A DNA stretch of 64,000 bases from Chloracidobacterium sp. (GTDB lineage: Bacteria > Acidobacteriota > Blastocatellia > Pyrinomonadales > Pyrinomonadaceae). Where the stretch lies: the NCBI GenBank assembly GCA_016706275.1, contig JADJJY010000001.1:434001-498000 (forward strand), written 5' to 3'. Both the position numbers and the translations under genes were made by a program. Positions 25,749-35,199 of the stretch are shown piece after piece; within the stretch, counting starts at the first letter, position 1, and every line of letters begins with the position of its first letter. The notes under the pieces are model-generated. The model had not been told where the DNA came from. It did not search any database and saw only the letters and a list, made by a program, of their open reading frames with translations.

Positions 25749-25831
25749 TGCTTTGCCTTTGTGCCCTGCGGTGGCTAAAATGGTATTTTAGCAAAACTTG
25801 AGTAACTAGATATTTTAAGGGAACCATAATT

Positions 25832-27010
25832 ATGACAACAGCCGCAGGTGCCGCACTATCAAACGTAGGTTTGACCGTCTTATCCGAAGAAGAAGAATTG
25901 TTTCGCTCGTCCGTTCGCGAATTTGCCGAGGGCGAGGTTCGTCCTCGCGTCGAGCATATGGAACAGGCCGCAAAGCTTGACCCGGATCTTATCAAGCAAT
26001 GTTTCGAACTCGGTTTGATGGCCATCGAATCGCCCGAGGAATACGGCGGTGCCGGCTCGACTATTTTTAACGCGATACTTGCGATCGAAGAACTTGCCCG
26101 CGTCGATGCGAGCGTGTCGGTTTTTGTCGACGTTCACAATACGCTCGTCACAAATGCCTTTATGCGGTGGGGCAGTGACGAACTAAAGAAGAAATACTTG
26201 ACCCAAATGGCGAGCGGCAAGGTCGGGGCTTACGCATTGAGCGAAGCTGGTTCAGGCTCGGATGCGTTTGCCCTTTCAACTAAGGCCGCAGACAAGGGTG
26301 ACTATTGGGAATTGACCGGACAAAAACTCTGGATCACGAACGGCAACGAAGCCGAAATATTTATTGTTTTTGCAACCATCGACCCCGCCGCCGGGTATAA
26401 AGGTATCACTGCATTTATCGTCGAGAAAGGCTTTGAGGGTTTTACGGTTGGTAAAAAAGAGGACAAGCTCGGCATCCGGGCGTCATCGACGACCGAGCTA
26501 ATTTTTGACGGCTGTAAAGTGCCTAAAGAAAACGTCCTGGGCGAGGTCGGCAAAGGTTATAAAGTCTCGATCGAAACGCTCAACGAGGGCCGCATTGGTA
26601 TCGGAGCCCAAATGCTAGGTATCGCTCAGGGAGCGTACGAATGTGCTCTCAAATACACGCAGGAACGCGAGCAGTTTGGCCAGTCGATCAATAGCTTTCA
26701 GGCGGTGCAGTTTCAGCTCGCCGAAATGGCTGTTGAGATCGAGGCGACACGCTTGCTCGTCTACAACGCCGCCCGTCTCAAGGACGCAGGTCTTCCGTTC
26801 CTGAAAGAAGCAGCGATGGCAAAGCTCTACTCCTCACGCTGTGCCGAGGCCGTTGCGTCCAAGGCCATCGAGCTTTACGGCGGCTATGGCTACGTCAAAG
26901 ACTATCCGGTCGAAAAATACTGGCGCGACAGCAAGATCGGTTCGATCTACGAGGGCACGTCAAACATGCAGTTACAGACCATCGCCAAGCTGATAATGAG
27001 CGGAAAGTAA
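25832..27010 (+). CDS. Acyl-CoA dehydrogenase
   Basis: This 392-residue flavoenzyme has complete acyl-CoA dehydrogenase organisation: N-terminal helical domain, the middle beta domain with YALSEAGSGSDAF and KLWITNG, and the C-terminal helical domain with QEREQFGQSI. ELYGGYGYVKDYPVEKYWRDSKI and the catalytic Glu in SIYEGTSNMQLQTIAKLI follow. The position of the Glu matches short/medium-chain (butyryl-CoA-type) enzymes. It would feed electrons to ETF in fatty acid or branched-chain amino acid oxidation. Its stop overlaps the next start (TAATG). Confidence 0.93.
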   Translation: MTTAAGAALSNVGLTVLSEEEELFRSSVREFAEGEVRPRVEHMEQAAKLDPDLIKQCFELGLMAIESPEEYGGAGSTIFNAILAIEELARVDASVSVFVDVHNTLVTNAFMRWGSDELKKKYLTQMASGKVGAYALSEAGSGSDAFALSTKAADKGDYWELTGQKLWITNGNEAEIFIVFATIDPAAGYKGITAFIVEKGFEGFTVGKKEDKLGIRASSTTELIFDGCKVPKENVLGEVGKGYKVSIETLNEGRIGIGAQMLGIAQGAYECALKYTQEREQFGQSINSFQAVQFQLAEMAVEIEATRLLVYNAARLKDAGLPFLKEAAMAKLYSSRCAEAVASKAIELYGGYGYVKDYPVEKYWRDSKIGSIYEGTSNMQLQTIAKLIMSGK

Positions 27011-27534
27011 TGTCTGAGATCGACATACGTCGTGCAACGCCCGACGACGCAAAACTATTGACCGATCTGTCGTACACGACATTTTGGGACGCGTTTGCCC
27101 ATCACCCTAAAAATGCGCCGGACGACCTCGCCCATTACATGCGTCAGGCTTTTACCATCGAGCAGCTCGCCGTTGAGCTCGCTGATGACGAGACGATCTT
27201 TCTGATAGCCGAGCTTGACGACAAACCCGCCGGATACGCCAAACTGATCGTCGAAAGCATTGAGGATGGCGTCACTGCAGAAAAGCCCATAGAGCTTTCG
27301 CGGCTATACTCTCATCAGGAATATCTTGGCAAGGGCGTTGGGCAAAATCTGATGGATGCTTGTTTTGAACTGGCAAAGTTGCACGAGCACGACGTAATGT
27401 GGCTCGGCGTCTGGGAATACAATCCGCGGGCACAGCGGTTTTACGAAAAGAACGGCTTTCGTGAAGTTGGCAAACATACCTTTCAGCTTGGATCAGACCC
27501 TCAGACCGATCTTTTGATGCAGCGAACCCTTTAG
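27010..27534 (+). CDS. GNAT family N-acetyltransferase
   Basis: This 174-residue GNAT protein starts in the stop of the acyl-CoA dehydrogenase gene. The acetyl-CoA binding loop is in SRLYSHQEYLGKGVGQNLMDACFELA (motif A, here Q-x-x-x-GKG), and the C-terminal strand-helix is VWEYNPRAQRFYEKNGFREVG. IDIRRATPDDAKLLTDLS is the usual GNAT opening. Substrate unknown. Coupling to the dehydrogenase may only reflect operon position. Confidence 0.87.
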   Translation: MSEIDIRRATPDDAKLLTDLSYTTFWDAFAHHPKNAPDDLAHYMRQAFTIEQLAVELADDETIFLIAELDDKPAGYAKLIVESIEDGVTAEKPIELSRLYSHQEYLGKGVGQNLMDACFELAKLHEHDVMWLGVWEYNPRAQRFYEKNGFREVGKHTFQLGSDPQTDLLMQRTL

Positions 27535-27539
27535 CCTTA

Positions 27540-27920
27540 ATGATCACTCGAGCCTTAGTTATTTGGCTTTTGTTAATGCTGGCCGAGACGATACACGGCA
27601 TTTTGCGGGGGCTATTGCTCGTACCGTTGGTCGGTCAGATACGGGCAAATCAGATCGGCGTTGCGTTCGGCTCGTTGCTTATCTTGGTTATTTCGATTTT
27701 GACGATCAAATGGATCAAAGCTGTCCGGATCAGCGAATTACTGACAGTCGGTATAGTCTGGGTGCTTCTAACATTAGCTTTTGAGGTTGGGCTCGGCTAT
27801 GTGTTTGGCGGCTGGGACAGAGTTTCAATGGACTATGACCCTCGCCAAGGTGGCCTTATGCCGCTCGGCCTGCTCATTATGTTTTTCTCGCCATTCATCG
27901 CCCGCCGGATGAGAAGTTAA
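27540..27920 (+). CDS. Small integral membrane protein
   Basis: This 126-residue protein has four hydrophobic segments (about 4-22, 38-56, 66-86 and 104-120), a conserved-looking ETIHGILRG near residue 16-24 and a basic C-terminus (RRMRS). It starts 5 bp after the GNAT gene, so it is probably cotranscribed. I recognise no family. Confidence 0.6.
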   Translation: MITRALVIWLLLMLAETIHGILRGLLLVPLVGQIRANQIGVAFGSLLILVISILTIKWIKAVRISELLTVGIVWVLLTLAFEVGLGYVFGGWDRVSMDYDPRQGGLMPLGLLIMFFSPFIARRMRS

Positions 27921-27958
27921 GTTGCGCTAATTATCAATAATGAGTTATCGTTGCATCT

Positions 27959-28981
27959 GTGAGATACATCAAAAACCCTCCTAATCCCTACAACAAATAC
28001 TCCGCCGAATATGTAGGCGAGCCGCCGCCGACAAAGCTTGAGATCTTTGAAGAAACCGCGACTAAGAAGATGATCACAAAGGCGTTCGCGTCAGATTGGG
28101 AAGGCGGTTGGCGGTATACCGTCAATTGCTATCGCGGTTGCGTCCACGGATGCACATATTGCTTTGCCCGTCAGTACCACGAATATCTCGGCTACGGTGC
28201 GGGGACAGATTTTGAGACAAAGATCGTCGTCAAGCCGAACGCTCCCCAAATACTGCGCCAAGAGCTAAAAAAAACCCGTGACAAAATGCCGCACATCGAT
28301 TTTTCGTTTGCGACCGACCCATATCTGCCGCTTGAGGCGAGTTATGAGTTGACCCGTAAATGCCTTGAGGTTTGTGCCGAGTTTCGAGTGCCCGTCGGTG
28401 TAATTACAAAAGCGCCACTTGTGACGCGGGATATCGATATTCTTAAGAAATTAAAATGCAGCGTATTCTTTTCAATGCCGTTTCTTACAAAAGAAAGATC
28501 GAACCCTTTTGAACCGTACACACCAGTTCCCGAGGCTCGTTTTCGTGCAATGCGTGAGATCGCCGACGCCGGTATTCCGGTCGGTATCGGTATCGCGCCA
28601 GTGATACCCGGTTATAACGAGTCGGATATTCCCGGCCTGCTCGAACGAGCAAAAGAATCAGGGGCAACGCGGGCCTTTATGTCCATGCTCCACCTAGACA
28701 CCGATTCGATCGAAGAGTATTTTGTGCAAAAGATGCACGAACGTTTGCCGCCAACCGCCGCCGCAAAGGTCATAAACACAATGAAACGCGAACGCGGCGG
28801 CACGCTCCGTCACGCAACCTACAAGGACCGGATGACCGGCAAGACCGAGCAGTGGGAAGTGACCAAAAAACTGTTCGATTTTCACGCCAAACGGCTCGGG
28901 TTTAATGCAGAAAAAATGCGGGAACAACCTAAAGTTGAAAAGGCCGGAGAAGTAATGCCAGTTCAACAGAGATTGTTTTAA
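27959..28981 (+). CDS. SPL-type radical SAM protein (Rv2578c-like)
   Basis: This 340-residue protein is read from GTG 27959. The [4Fe-4S]/SAM motif is CVHGCTYC (Cys61, 65, 68), preceded by NCYRG and followed by FARQYHEYLGYGAGTDFETKI. FATDPYLPLEASYELTRKCLEV and PVIPGYNESDIPGLLERAKESGA complete the fold. This matches the spore-photoproduct-lyase-like Rv2578c group, whose reaction is not known. DNA repair has been suggested for the wider family but is not shown for these proteins. Confidence 0.88.
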   Translation: MRYIKNPPNPYNKYSAEYVGEPPPTKLEIFEETATKKMITKAFASDWEGGWRYTVNCYRGCVHGCTYCFARQYHEYLGYGAGTDFETKIVVKPNAPQILRQELKKTRDKMPHIDFSFATDPYLPLEASYELTRKCLEVCAEFRVPVGVITKAPLVTRDIDILKKLKCSVFFSMPFLTKERSNPFEPYTPVPEARFRAMREIADAGIPVGIGIAPVIPGYNESDIPGLLERAKESGATRAFMSMLHLDTDSIEEYFVQKMHERLPPTAAAKVINTMKRERGGTLRHATYKDRMTGKTEQWEVTKKLFDFHAKRLGFNAEKMREQPKVEKAGEVMPVQQRLF

Positions 28982-29133
28982 TGTCGAAAGAAAATGCTGC
29001 CTATCTTGGTTTTCTCTATTAAATCATTCTGTAATACAATAGCCAAAAGTTTTTCATTTAGGGAGATCGATAGGGTTTTGCCGTTTTGATCGATTATAAA
29101 AGCTCGGCCAATGGGTTTAATAGGAGAATTGTT

Positions 29134-29703
29134 ATGAGATCAGCAAAGTTAAAAATTGGTTTGGCGTTATTTGCTTGCAGCATCTTATTGACCGCGTGCG
29201 GGGCGGGCGGGCCCGGTGCCGACATTGTACTCAAAATAAATAAAAAAGAGACGCCCATGACAGTAAAGACAGCTGTCTATACCAAGTACGATCCCGTCGA
29301 TCTGCCCTCAGGTAAGCGGACGCAGGGTTACAGCTTTATCCTCAGCAATTTTGAGACGGATAAGGAACTTGATAAGTATGGCCCCGATTTGACGACTGCG
29401 GGGCAGATAAAGGTGCAGTTTGCACTGAACGTGCTCGAAGGCGAAACAAAGGAAATGAAACTTAAGCCGGAAACCTACAAATATTCGGCCTCAATGGATG
29501 CACCGGAACCCAAGCTTGGTTCATTTCGTGTTTTCACCTTTGCGGACGGCAAAGAAGATATTTGGGCACGCATGGGAGGAACTAAAGATTCTTTTGTGAA
29601 ACTGACATCCGTCACCGATGACACTGTAAGCGGCGAGATAGTTTTACAGGACGGTGACGATTCTGTGAAAGGAAAGTTTACCGCCAAAGTAAATAAGAAA
29701 TGA
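29134..29703 (+). CDS. Lipoprotein, distant copy of the local paralogous family
   Basis: This is a 189-residue lipoprotein (lipobox LLTAC; start ATG 29134 with GGAGAA upstream). The length equals that of the lipoprotein at 5377-5946. It shares TPMTVKT, VFTFADGKED and the C-terminal LTSVTDDTVSGEIVLQDG, FTAKVNK, so it is the third family member in the window. It lies 23 kb from the other two and stands alone. Function unknown; the repeated use of the family suggests a cell-surface or periplasmic binding role. Confidence 0.7.
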   Translation: MRSAKLKIGLALFACSILLTACGAGGPGADIVLKINKKETPMTVKTAVYTKYDPVDLPSGKRTQGYSFILSNFETDKELDKYGPDLTTAGQIKVQFALNVLEGETKEMKLKPETYKYSASMDAPEPKLGSFRVFTFADGKEDIWARMGGTKDSFVKLTSVTDDTVSGEIVLQDGDDSVKGKFTAKVNKK

Positions 29704-29745
29704 GCATCGTTCGGTTTACGGTCGATGATTAGCTACTCTATCTAC

Positions 29746-30063
29746 ATGCAAGATCGAATCGAAGTTTTTCGTCAAATGTTAGAGGCCGAGCCTGACAATA
29801 CAATGGTCATGTTCGGCCTCGCCAAAGAATACGAAAAGCTCGGCCGACACGCCGAGGTCATCGCTTTGCTCGAAAATTATCTCGCAAGCGCAGATGACGA
29901 GGGCAATGCTTACGGCGTGCTTGCAAATGCCTACGCCCTCTCCGGCAATCGCGAAAAGGCCGCTGAGACGTACCGAAAGGGCATCGATGTATCCATGGCT
30001 CACGGCCATCCGTCGATGGCTAATGAATACCGGATGACACTTGACCTCGAATTTAGCGACTAA
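29746..30063 (+). CDS. Small TPR-type protein
   Basis: This is a 105-residue protein from ATG 29746 (an upstream ATG at 29725 is also in frame). It contains about two to three tetratricopeptide-like helical pairs (NTMVMFGLAKEYEKLGRHAEVIALLENYL, then GNAYGVLANAYALSGNREKAAETYRKGI). TPR repeats mediate protein contacts; the partner is unknown. It has no signal peptide, so it is cytoplasmic. Confidence 0.72.
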   Translation: MQDRIEVFRQMLEAEPDNTMVMFGLAKEYEKLGRHAEVIALLENYLASADDEGNAYGVLANAYALSGNREKAAETYRKGIDVSMAHGHPSMANEYRMTLDLEFSD

Positions 30064-30072
30064 ACCTTTTCC

Positions 30073-30459
30073 ATGAGGACGCATTTCATATTCTACGTTG
30101 CGGATCAAACAAAGAGTACGGCGTTCTATTCCTCAGTGCTTGAGATAGAACCGCACCTTATGGTTCCGGGTATGACGGAATTCGCACTCGGTAATGATGC
30201 AGTCCTTGGGCTAATGCCGCTCTCGAGTGCATCACGGCTTTTAGGGCAAGAGTTATTAAGTAGCGGAGAACCTCGAGCCGAGATTTATCTCATGGTGGAT
30301 GCTCCCAATAATTTTCATGCTCGTGCACTCGCGGCGGGAGCAAGAGAGATCAGCCCGTACCTAGCACGAGACTGGGGACATTCGGCGGCGTACTCAATAG
30401 ATAAAGACGGTAATGTGATCGCATTTGCGTGTCTGACGCCGGACGGTATCACTGGCTGA
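30073..30459 (+). CDS. VOC (glyoxalase/bleomycin-resistance fold) protein
   Basis: This 128-residue protein has the two beta-alpha-beta-beta-beta modules of the vicinal oxygen chelate superfamily (THFIFYVADQTKSTAFYSSVL ... MTEFALGN ... EIYLMVDAPNNFHARALAAGA ... WGHSAAYSIDKDGNVIAF). The function of single VOC proteins ranges from lyases to drug binding and cannot be assigned. It follows the TPR gene by 9 bp. Its 3' end overlaps the convergent cyclophilin gene by 11 bp. Confidence 0.8.
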   Translation: MRTHFIFYVADQTKSTAFYSSVLEIEPHLMVPGMTEFALGNDAVLGLMPLSSASRLLGQELLSSGEPRAEIYLMVDAPNNFHARALAAGAREISPYLARDWGHSAAYSIDKDGNVIAFACLTPDGITG

Positions 30460-31102
30460 CAGGAGTGCAGCCTGAGACCGTTGCTTTCTTTACCCGCACA
30501 GGTTTATCGGGCTTTTCATCCGTCACGGCGGCTTTATTCATCAGATCCACAACCTCCATCCCGCGGGTAACGCGGCCAAAAGCCGCAAACTTGCCGTCGA
30601 GATAAGACGCTTCGGATACAAGAATAAAAAAGTGAGAGGTCGCCATGTTGGGTTCGTCGGGGCGGGCCATCGAGACAATGCCGCGTTCGTGGAGGATCTT
30701 GTTTGGTTCGTCAGGGATGGTGCGGCGAGTACGCGCTCCCAGGCCAGCCGGAACGCCGCCAGCCCGAGTCCAGACGTTACCGCCCTGTACAACAAATCCC
30801 GGCACAACGCGGCTGAAGAGTGTCGTGTCAAAGGCACCGATAGCGGCAAGATTGAGGAAATTGCGAACCGATTCCGGCGCGCTTTCAGGATAGAGTTCGA
30901 TCTCGATCATGCCTGATTCGGTATCGAGCGTGACGCATTTTGACGCCATTGTTTTAACGTCGGCACGGTCAAACGGCTCCATTACTATCGCGGGAGTCGG
31001 CGTCGGGCGGGCGTTTGCTTTTTGCGCGTTCTCTTGGCCGACCGCGATCGACACCGAAAACATAGCAAGCAAAATTAACGTAAAAACCGTACGTCCAAAC
31101 AT
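30449..31102 (-). CDS. Exported cyclophilin-type peptidyl-prolyl isomerase
   Basis: This is a 217-residue protein from ATG 31102 with a signal peptide (FTLILLAMFSVSIAVGQ) and a cyclophilin domain (ESAPESVRNFLNLAAIGAFDTTLFSRVVPGFVVQGGNV, MARPDEPNMATSHFFILVSEASYLDGKFAAFGRVTRGMEVV). It would catalyse proline isomerisation on exported proteins in the periplasm. The longer frame to 31219 would add an N-terminus without family features, so I prefer the shorter form. A second cyclophilin domain occurs in the HEAT-repeat protein at 38016. Confidence 0.88.
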   Translation of the reverse strand: MFGRTVFTLILLAMFSVSIAVGQENAQKANARPTPTPAIVMEPFDRADVKTMASKCVTLDTESGMIEIELYPESAPESVRNFLNLAAIGAFDTTLFSRVVPGFVVQGGNVWTRAGGVPAGLGARTRRTIPDEPNKILHERGIVSMARPDEPNMATSHFFILVSEASYLDGKFAAFGRVTRGMEVVDLMNKAAVTDEKPDKPVRVKKATVSGCTPVSQ

Positions 31103-31210
31103 TGATTCATTTTCGGCAAAACCGAACTGAGTGTAAAGTAGAAAAGGCAGAACCGCCTGCGTGAGCGGGTGGGTTCGTTGGTTTAAGTCTGCGAGGAGCC
31201 GAATCGGATT

Positions 31211-32878
31211 ATGAAACAAATTTACGTATTGATAGCAATTTTAGTGTTTTCCGCATCTTCTTTTGCCCAACGCTCGTTGGGCGTGCGTCCGACCGAGACA
31301 GGCGGGCCGCTCCGGTTTGAGCAGGCTGTGTACGATGTCCAGTCGTATGACATCTCGCTCGATGTTGATCCGGCAAACAAGTCGATCAAAGGCTCGACGG
31401 TAATAAAAGCAAAGATCGTGATACCGACCAACGTCATACAGCTCGATCTCGACACACCGTACGCCGTCGCGACTGTTCGCGAAAGCGGCACTGATCGCAA
31501 GTATCAATTCAAAGAAGGCAAGATATGGATATGGTTTCCGATGACCAAGCAGGTCGGCGAAACGGTCACGATAGCAGTTGCCTACTCCGGAGTACCCCGC
31601 GAGGCCCCGCGTCCGCCATGGATCGGCGGTTTTATGTGGAAAAAGACTCCGTCCGGAGCCGACTGGATCTCGGTCGCACTGCAGAATGACGGTGCCGATC
31701 TGCTGTTCCCTTGTAAAGACCATCCGTCCGACAAGGCAGCTAACGTGCAGATGCACATCACCGTTCCAGACCCGCTGAATGCAAACGGCCCCGGCAAACT
31801 TGTCAGCACGGTCAAAAACAAAAACGGCACATCGACCTATAACTGGGAGATGAACAACCCGATCTCGACCTACTCGATCGTGTTCAACGCCGCCCCGTAC
31901 AAACTGATCAGCGACAAATACAGATCGATCACGGGCGAGACGATGCCGATCGATTTTTACATCCTGCCCGAAAGCTATAACAAAGGTGCGGGACTGATCG
32001 CCGAGCAGAAAAAATATCTCGCGTTTTACGAAAAATATCTCGGGCCTTTCCCATTTCGTGCCGTTAAGGTCGGCATTGTCGAGACGCCGCATCTTGGCAT
32101 GGAACATTCGACCAATATCGCGTACGGCAACCAGTATAAATACGACAAAGACGGCACCGATTGGCTGCTGCTGCACGAATTTGGTCACGAATACTGGGCC
32201 AATCTCGTAACGGCGAGCGACTGGCGTGATTTTTGGATACACGAGGGTTTTCAGTCGTATATGGACACGCTATATCAAGAGCATCTGCACGGCAAAGACG
32301 CGTATATGAAAGCGATGGTAGCCCGACAAAAGGGTTTCAAAAACAAACAGCCCATCGCTCCGCGTGAACCAAAGATCGCCTATCAGGTCTACATGTCCGA
32401 GCCGGACTATCTAAATTCCGACGGCGACATCTACGGAAAAGGAGCCTATTTTCTGCACACGCTCCGCTATCTGATCGGCGACAAAGCGTTTTTTAACGCC
32501 CTACGCCACATGGCATACCCGACCAAGGAAATGGAAAAATTCACCGACGGCCGCCAAGAGCGGCTCGTGAACACCGACGATTTCCTCACCATCGCCGAGG
32601 CAGATTCGGGGATGGAGCTCGACTGGCTGTTCGAGATGTACCTACGACAGCCCAAGCTGCCGAAACTGAAGGTTAGCATTCTGACTGTCGACACTAATAT
32701 CAATCCAAACGTAACGGTCTTGACGTGGGAAACGCCCGATAATATGCCGTTTAACATGCCAATTGACGTAGTTGTCAATGGCAAAATCCAGCGTGTCGAA
32801 ATGAAAGACGGCCAGGCAACCATCGGGGGGGCGGTAACCGCAGTTGATCCTGACGGATGGGTGTTGAAAGCGCAATAA
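31211..32878 (+). CDS. M1 family metallopeptidase (aminopeptidase N-like)
   Basis: This 555-residue exported zinc peptidase has a signal peptide (about 1-20), an N-terminal beta-sandwich domain, the exopeptidase motif as GMEHS (residues 296-300, a variant of GxMEN) and the zinc site HEFGH (322-326) with Glu345 in WIHEGFQSY. It lacks the long C-terminal helical domain of classical PepN, which fits the short secreted M1 group. It would trim peptides in the periplasm or outside the cell. Confidence 0.9.
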   Translation: MKQIYVLIAILVFSASSFAQRSLGVRPTETGGPLRFEQAVYDVQSYDISLDVDPANKSIKGSTVIKAKIVIPTNVIQLDLDTPYAVATVRESGTDRKYQFKEGKIWIWFPMTKQVGETVTIAVAYSGVPREAPRPPWIGGFMWKKTPSGADWISVALQNDGADLLFPCKDHPSDKAANVQMHITVPDPLNANGPGKLVSTVKNKNGTSTYNWEMNNPISTYSIVFNAAPYKLISDKYRSITGETMPIDFYILPESYNKGAGLIAEQKKYLAFYEKYLGPFPFRAVKVGIVETPHLGMEHSTNIAYGNQYKYDKDGTDWLLLHEFGHEYWANLVTASDWRDFWIHEGFQSYMDTLYQEHLHGKDAYMKAMVARQKGFKNKQPIAPREPKIAYQVYMSEPDYLNSDGDIYGKGAYFLHTLRYLIGDKAFFNALRHMAYPTKEMEKFTDGRQERLVNTDDFLTIAEADSGMELDWLFEMYLRQPKLPKLKVSILTVDTNINPNVTVLTWETPDNMPFNMPIDVVVNGKIQRVEMKDGQATIGGAVTAVDPDGWVLKAQ

Positions 32879-32972
32879 AACGTGGGTTACCACAAATTGC
32901 CCGTGTTCCCGCGATTTGGTATCTTAAAAAGTTGCCGCATTAGTAATATTTACTGTAATAGGAACTAGATAA

Positions 32973-35114
32973 ATGGCGACCGGAACAAAAAAGAACGGCA
33001 AAGTAGCCGCAACTGACAAAAACCACGGTCTCGATACCGAGACACTGGTCGGACTGTACCGCACAATGTACACTTCGCGGCGGGTCGATGACAAAGAGAT
33101 CCAACTCAAGGGCCAGAACAAGATATTTTTTCAGATCTCAGGTGCAGGACACGAAGCGATGCTTGCCGCTGCGGCTCTCGCGTTGAAACCCGGTTACGAC
33201 TGGTTTTTTCCGTATTATCGCGACCGTGCATTGATGCTCGGCCTTGGGATGACGGCGCAGGAGATGTTGTGGTCGGCGGTCGGGGCAGAGGTTGATCCAA
33301 ATTCGCATGGGCGTCAGATGCCTTCGCACTGGGGCAGCGTTAAGTTAAATGTTCCTTCGCAATCGTCGTGTACGGGCACACAGGCTTTGCATTCGGTCGG
33401 AGCGGCCGAGGCGAGCTATCGTGCCGATTTGGTCAAAGGGCTCAAAGACAAGATAACCGGTTACAAAGGCGACGAGGTCGTCTATATGTCGGTCGGCGAC
33501 GGCACCACGAGCGAGGGCGAATGGTGGGAATCGCTCAATACAGCCAGCAATCTAAAGCTCCCCGTGATCTTCGTCGTCGAAGACAACGGCTATGCCATTT
33601 CGACTCCCGTCGAGGTCGGTACCGCTGGCGGTGACGTTTCGAAGTTAGTCGTTGGTTTCCCTGATCTCTATATCCAAAATGTTGACGGCACAGATGTGCT
33701 GGCGTCCTACGAGGTGTTCAAAAACGCGGTTGACTATTGCCGTGCCAGAAAAGGCCCGGCGTTTATTCGCGGCAAGGTGGTCCGTCCGTATTCGCATTCG
33801 TTGTCGGACGACGAAAAGCTCTATCGTCCGGTCGAGGAACTTGAAGCCGACGCCGCGATCGATCCGATCAAGAAATACGCCGAGTTTTTGATGACCGAGG
33901 GGATTGCTTCGTCCGAAGCGCTCGAGGCTCTGCGTAACGAGGTCGATGACGAGGTCAACAAGGCCGCTGATATCGCCATCGAAACGCCGCAGCCCGCACC
34001 CGAGACGGCACATCGCAATGTGTTTTCGCCGGACATCGATCCGACCGACCGTCAGCTTTTTGACACCGAGGACGGAGCCGAACTCAGCGGCAATGCAGGC
34101 ACAATGGTCGATCTCATCAACCGCTGCATGCACGAGGAGATGGAGCGTGATGAACGCATCGTCGTCTTTGGCGAGGATGTCGCTGATTGCTCACGCGAAG
34201 AGTATCTTGATACCGTCAAGGGCAAAGGAGGCGTGTTCAAAGTCACCGCAAATCTGCAGCGGAGCTTTGGCTCGGCTCGCGTTTTTAATACGCCGCTTGC
34301 CGAGGCAAACATCATTGGCCGTGCGGTCGGCATGGCTCTCCGCAATTTGAAACCGGTCGTCGAGATACAGTTTTTTGACTATATTTTCCCGGCGATGCAG
34401 CAGATCCGCAACGAGGTCGCGGTCACACGTTGGCGCTCTGACGGCGACACAAAATGCCCGATGGTGATGCGTGTGCCGGTCGGCGGCTATCTGAAAGGTG
34501 GTGCCGTTTATCACTCGCAATCCGGCACGACGCTCTTTTCGCACACGCCGGGATTGATGATCGTTTATCCGTCTAACGCACTCGATGCAAATGGTTTATT
34601 GCGTACGGCGATCCGCTGCGACGACCCGGTTTTGTTCCTCGAGCACAAGCATCTCTACCGTCAGGTCTATAACAAATCGCAATATCCGTCGAGCGATTTC
34701 CTTATCCCGTTTGGCAAGGCAAAGACGGTGCGTTCCGGTACCGACATCACGATCGTGACCTACGGAGCACTGGTCGAACGCTCAAATCAGGCGGCCAAAC
34801 GTCTCGAACAGCAGGGCATCTCGGTCGAGATCCTCGATCTGCGGACACTCGTCCCTTACGATTGGGAGGCCATCGCCGAGTCCGTCAAAAAGACGAGCCG
34901 CGTCATCGTCGCTCATGAGGACCCGGTCTCATACGGCTACGGAGCCGAGATCGCCGCCCGTATCGGCAATGACCTGTTCGAATACCTCGACGCCCCGGTC
35001 CGCCGCGTCGGAGCTACCGACACCTTCGTCGCGTACGCCCCGCAGGTCGAAGATTACATCCTGCCGCAGTCTGAGGATGTCGAAAAGGCAGTGCAGGAAT
35101 TGATGAAATATTAG
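32973..35114 (+). CDS. Fused E1 alpha-beta 2-oxoacid dehydrogenase
   Basis: This 713-residue protein fuses both E1 subunits. The N-terminal part (1-345) is E1 alpha with the ThDP motif GDGTTSEGEWWESLNTASN ending in EDNGYAIS. The C-terminal part (370-713) is E1 beta with FGEDVAD, FNTPLAEANIIGRAVGMAL and VAHEDPVSYGYGAEIAA. Similar fusions occur in Bacteroidota and Acidobacteriota. Most resemble branched-chain (2-oxoisovalerate) enzymes, but pyruvate cannot be excluded. The E2 and E3 components are not in this window. Starts after a purine-rich leader with a weak ribosome site. Confidence 0.88.
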   Translation: MATGTKKNGKVAATDKNHGLDTETLVGLYRTMYTSRRVDDKEIQLKGQNKIFFQISGAGHEAMLAAAALALKPGYDWFFPYYRDRALMLGLGMTAQEMLWSAVGAEVDPNSHGRQMPSHWGSVKLNVPSQSSCTGTQALHSVGAAEASYRADLVKGLKDKITGYKGDEVVYMSVGDGTTSEGEWWESLNTASNLKLPVIFVVEDNGYAISTPVEVGTAGGDVSKLVVGFPDLYIQNVDGTDVLASYEVFKNAVDYCRARKGPAFIRGKVVRPYSHSLSDDEKLYRPVEELEADAAIDPIKKYAEFLMTEGIASSEALEALRNEVDDEVNKAADIAIETPQPAPETAHRNVFSPDIDPTDRQLFDTEDGAELSGNAGTMVDLINRCMHEEMERDERIVVFGEDVADCSREEYLDTVKGKGGVFKVTANLQRSFGSARVFNTPLAEANIIGRAVGMALRNLKPVVEIQFFDYIFPAMQQIRNEVAVTRWRSDGDTKCPMVMRVPVGGYLKGGAVYHSQSGTTLFSHTPGLMIVYPSNALDANGLLRTAIRCDDPVLFLEHKHLYRQVYNKSQYPSSDFLIPFGKAKTVRSGTDITIVTYGALVERSNQAAKRLEQQGISVEILDLRTLVPYDWEAIAESVKKTSRVIVAHEDPVSYGYGAEIAARIGNDLFEYLDAPVRRVGATDTFVAYAPQVEDYILPQSEDVEKAVQELMKY

Positions 35115-35119
35115 GAAGT

Positions 35120-35199
35120 ATTCACCACAGAGTCACATAGGGCACAGAGTATAGAACGGTTATTAATTACTCTGTGTACTCAGTGACTCTGTGGTGAAT
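35120..35199. terminator. Long inverted repeat between convergent genes
   Basis: A 17-bp perfect arm (35120-35136, ATTCACCACAGAGTCAC) pairs with 35183-35199, with a second 9-bp pair inside (CACAGAGTA/TACTCTGTG). It fills the gap between the E1 gene and the convergent gene ending at 35199 and can act as a bidirectional terminator. Its CACAGAG-type sequence resembles dispersed repeats seen in many environmental genomes. Confidence 0.7.

Noticed and set aside
31241..32242. 333-codon minus-strand frame opposite the M1 peptidase gene
   Set aside because: Antisense to a gene with complete zinc-site motifs; the translation has no recognisable domain.
35120..35199. CRISPR-like repeats
   Set aside because: The units form one inverted repeat with no regular spacers; no cas genes are present in the window.
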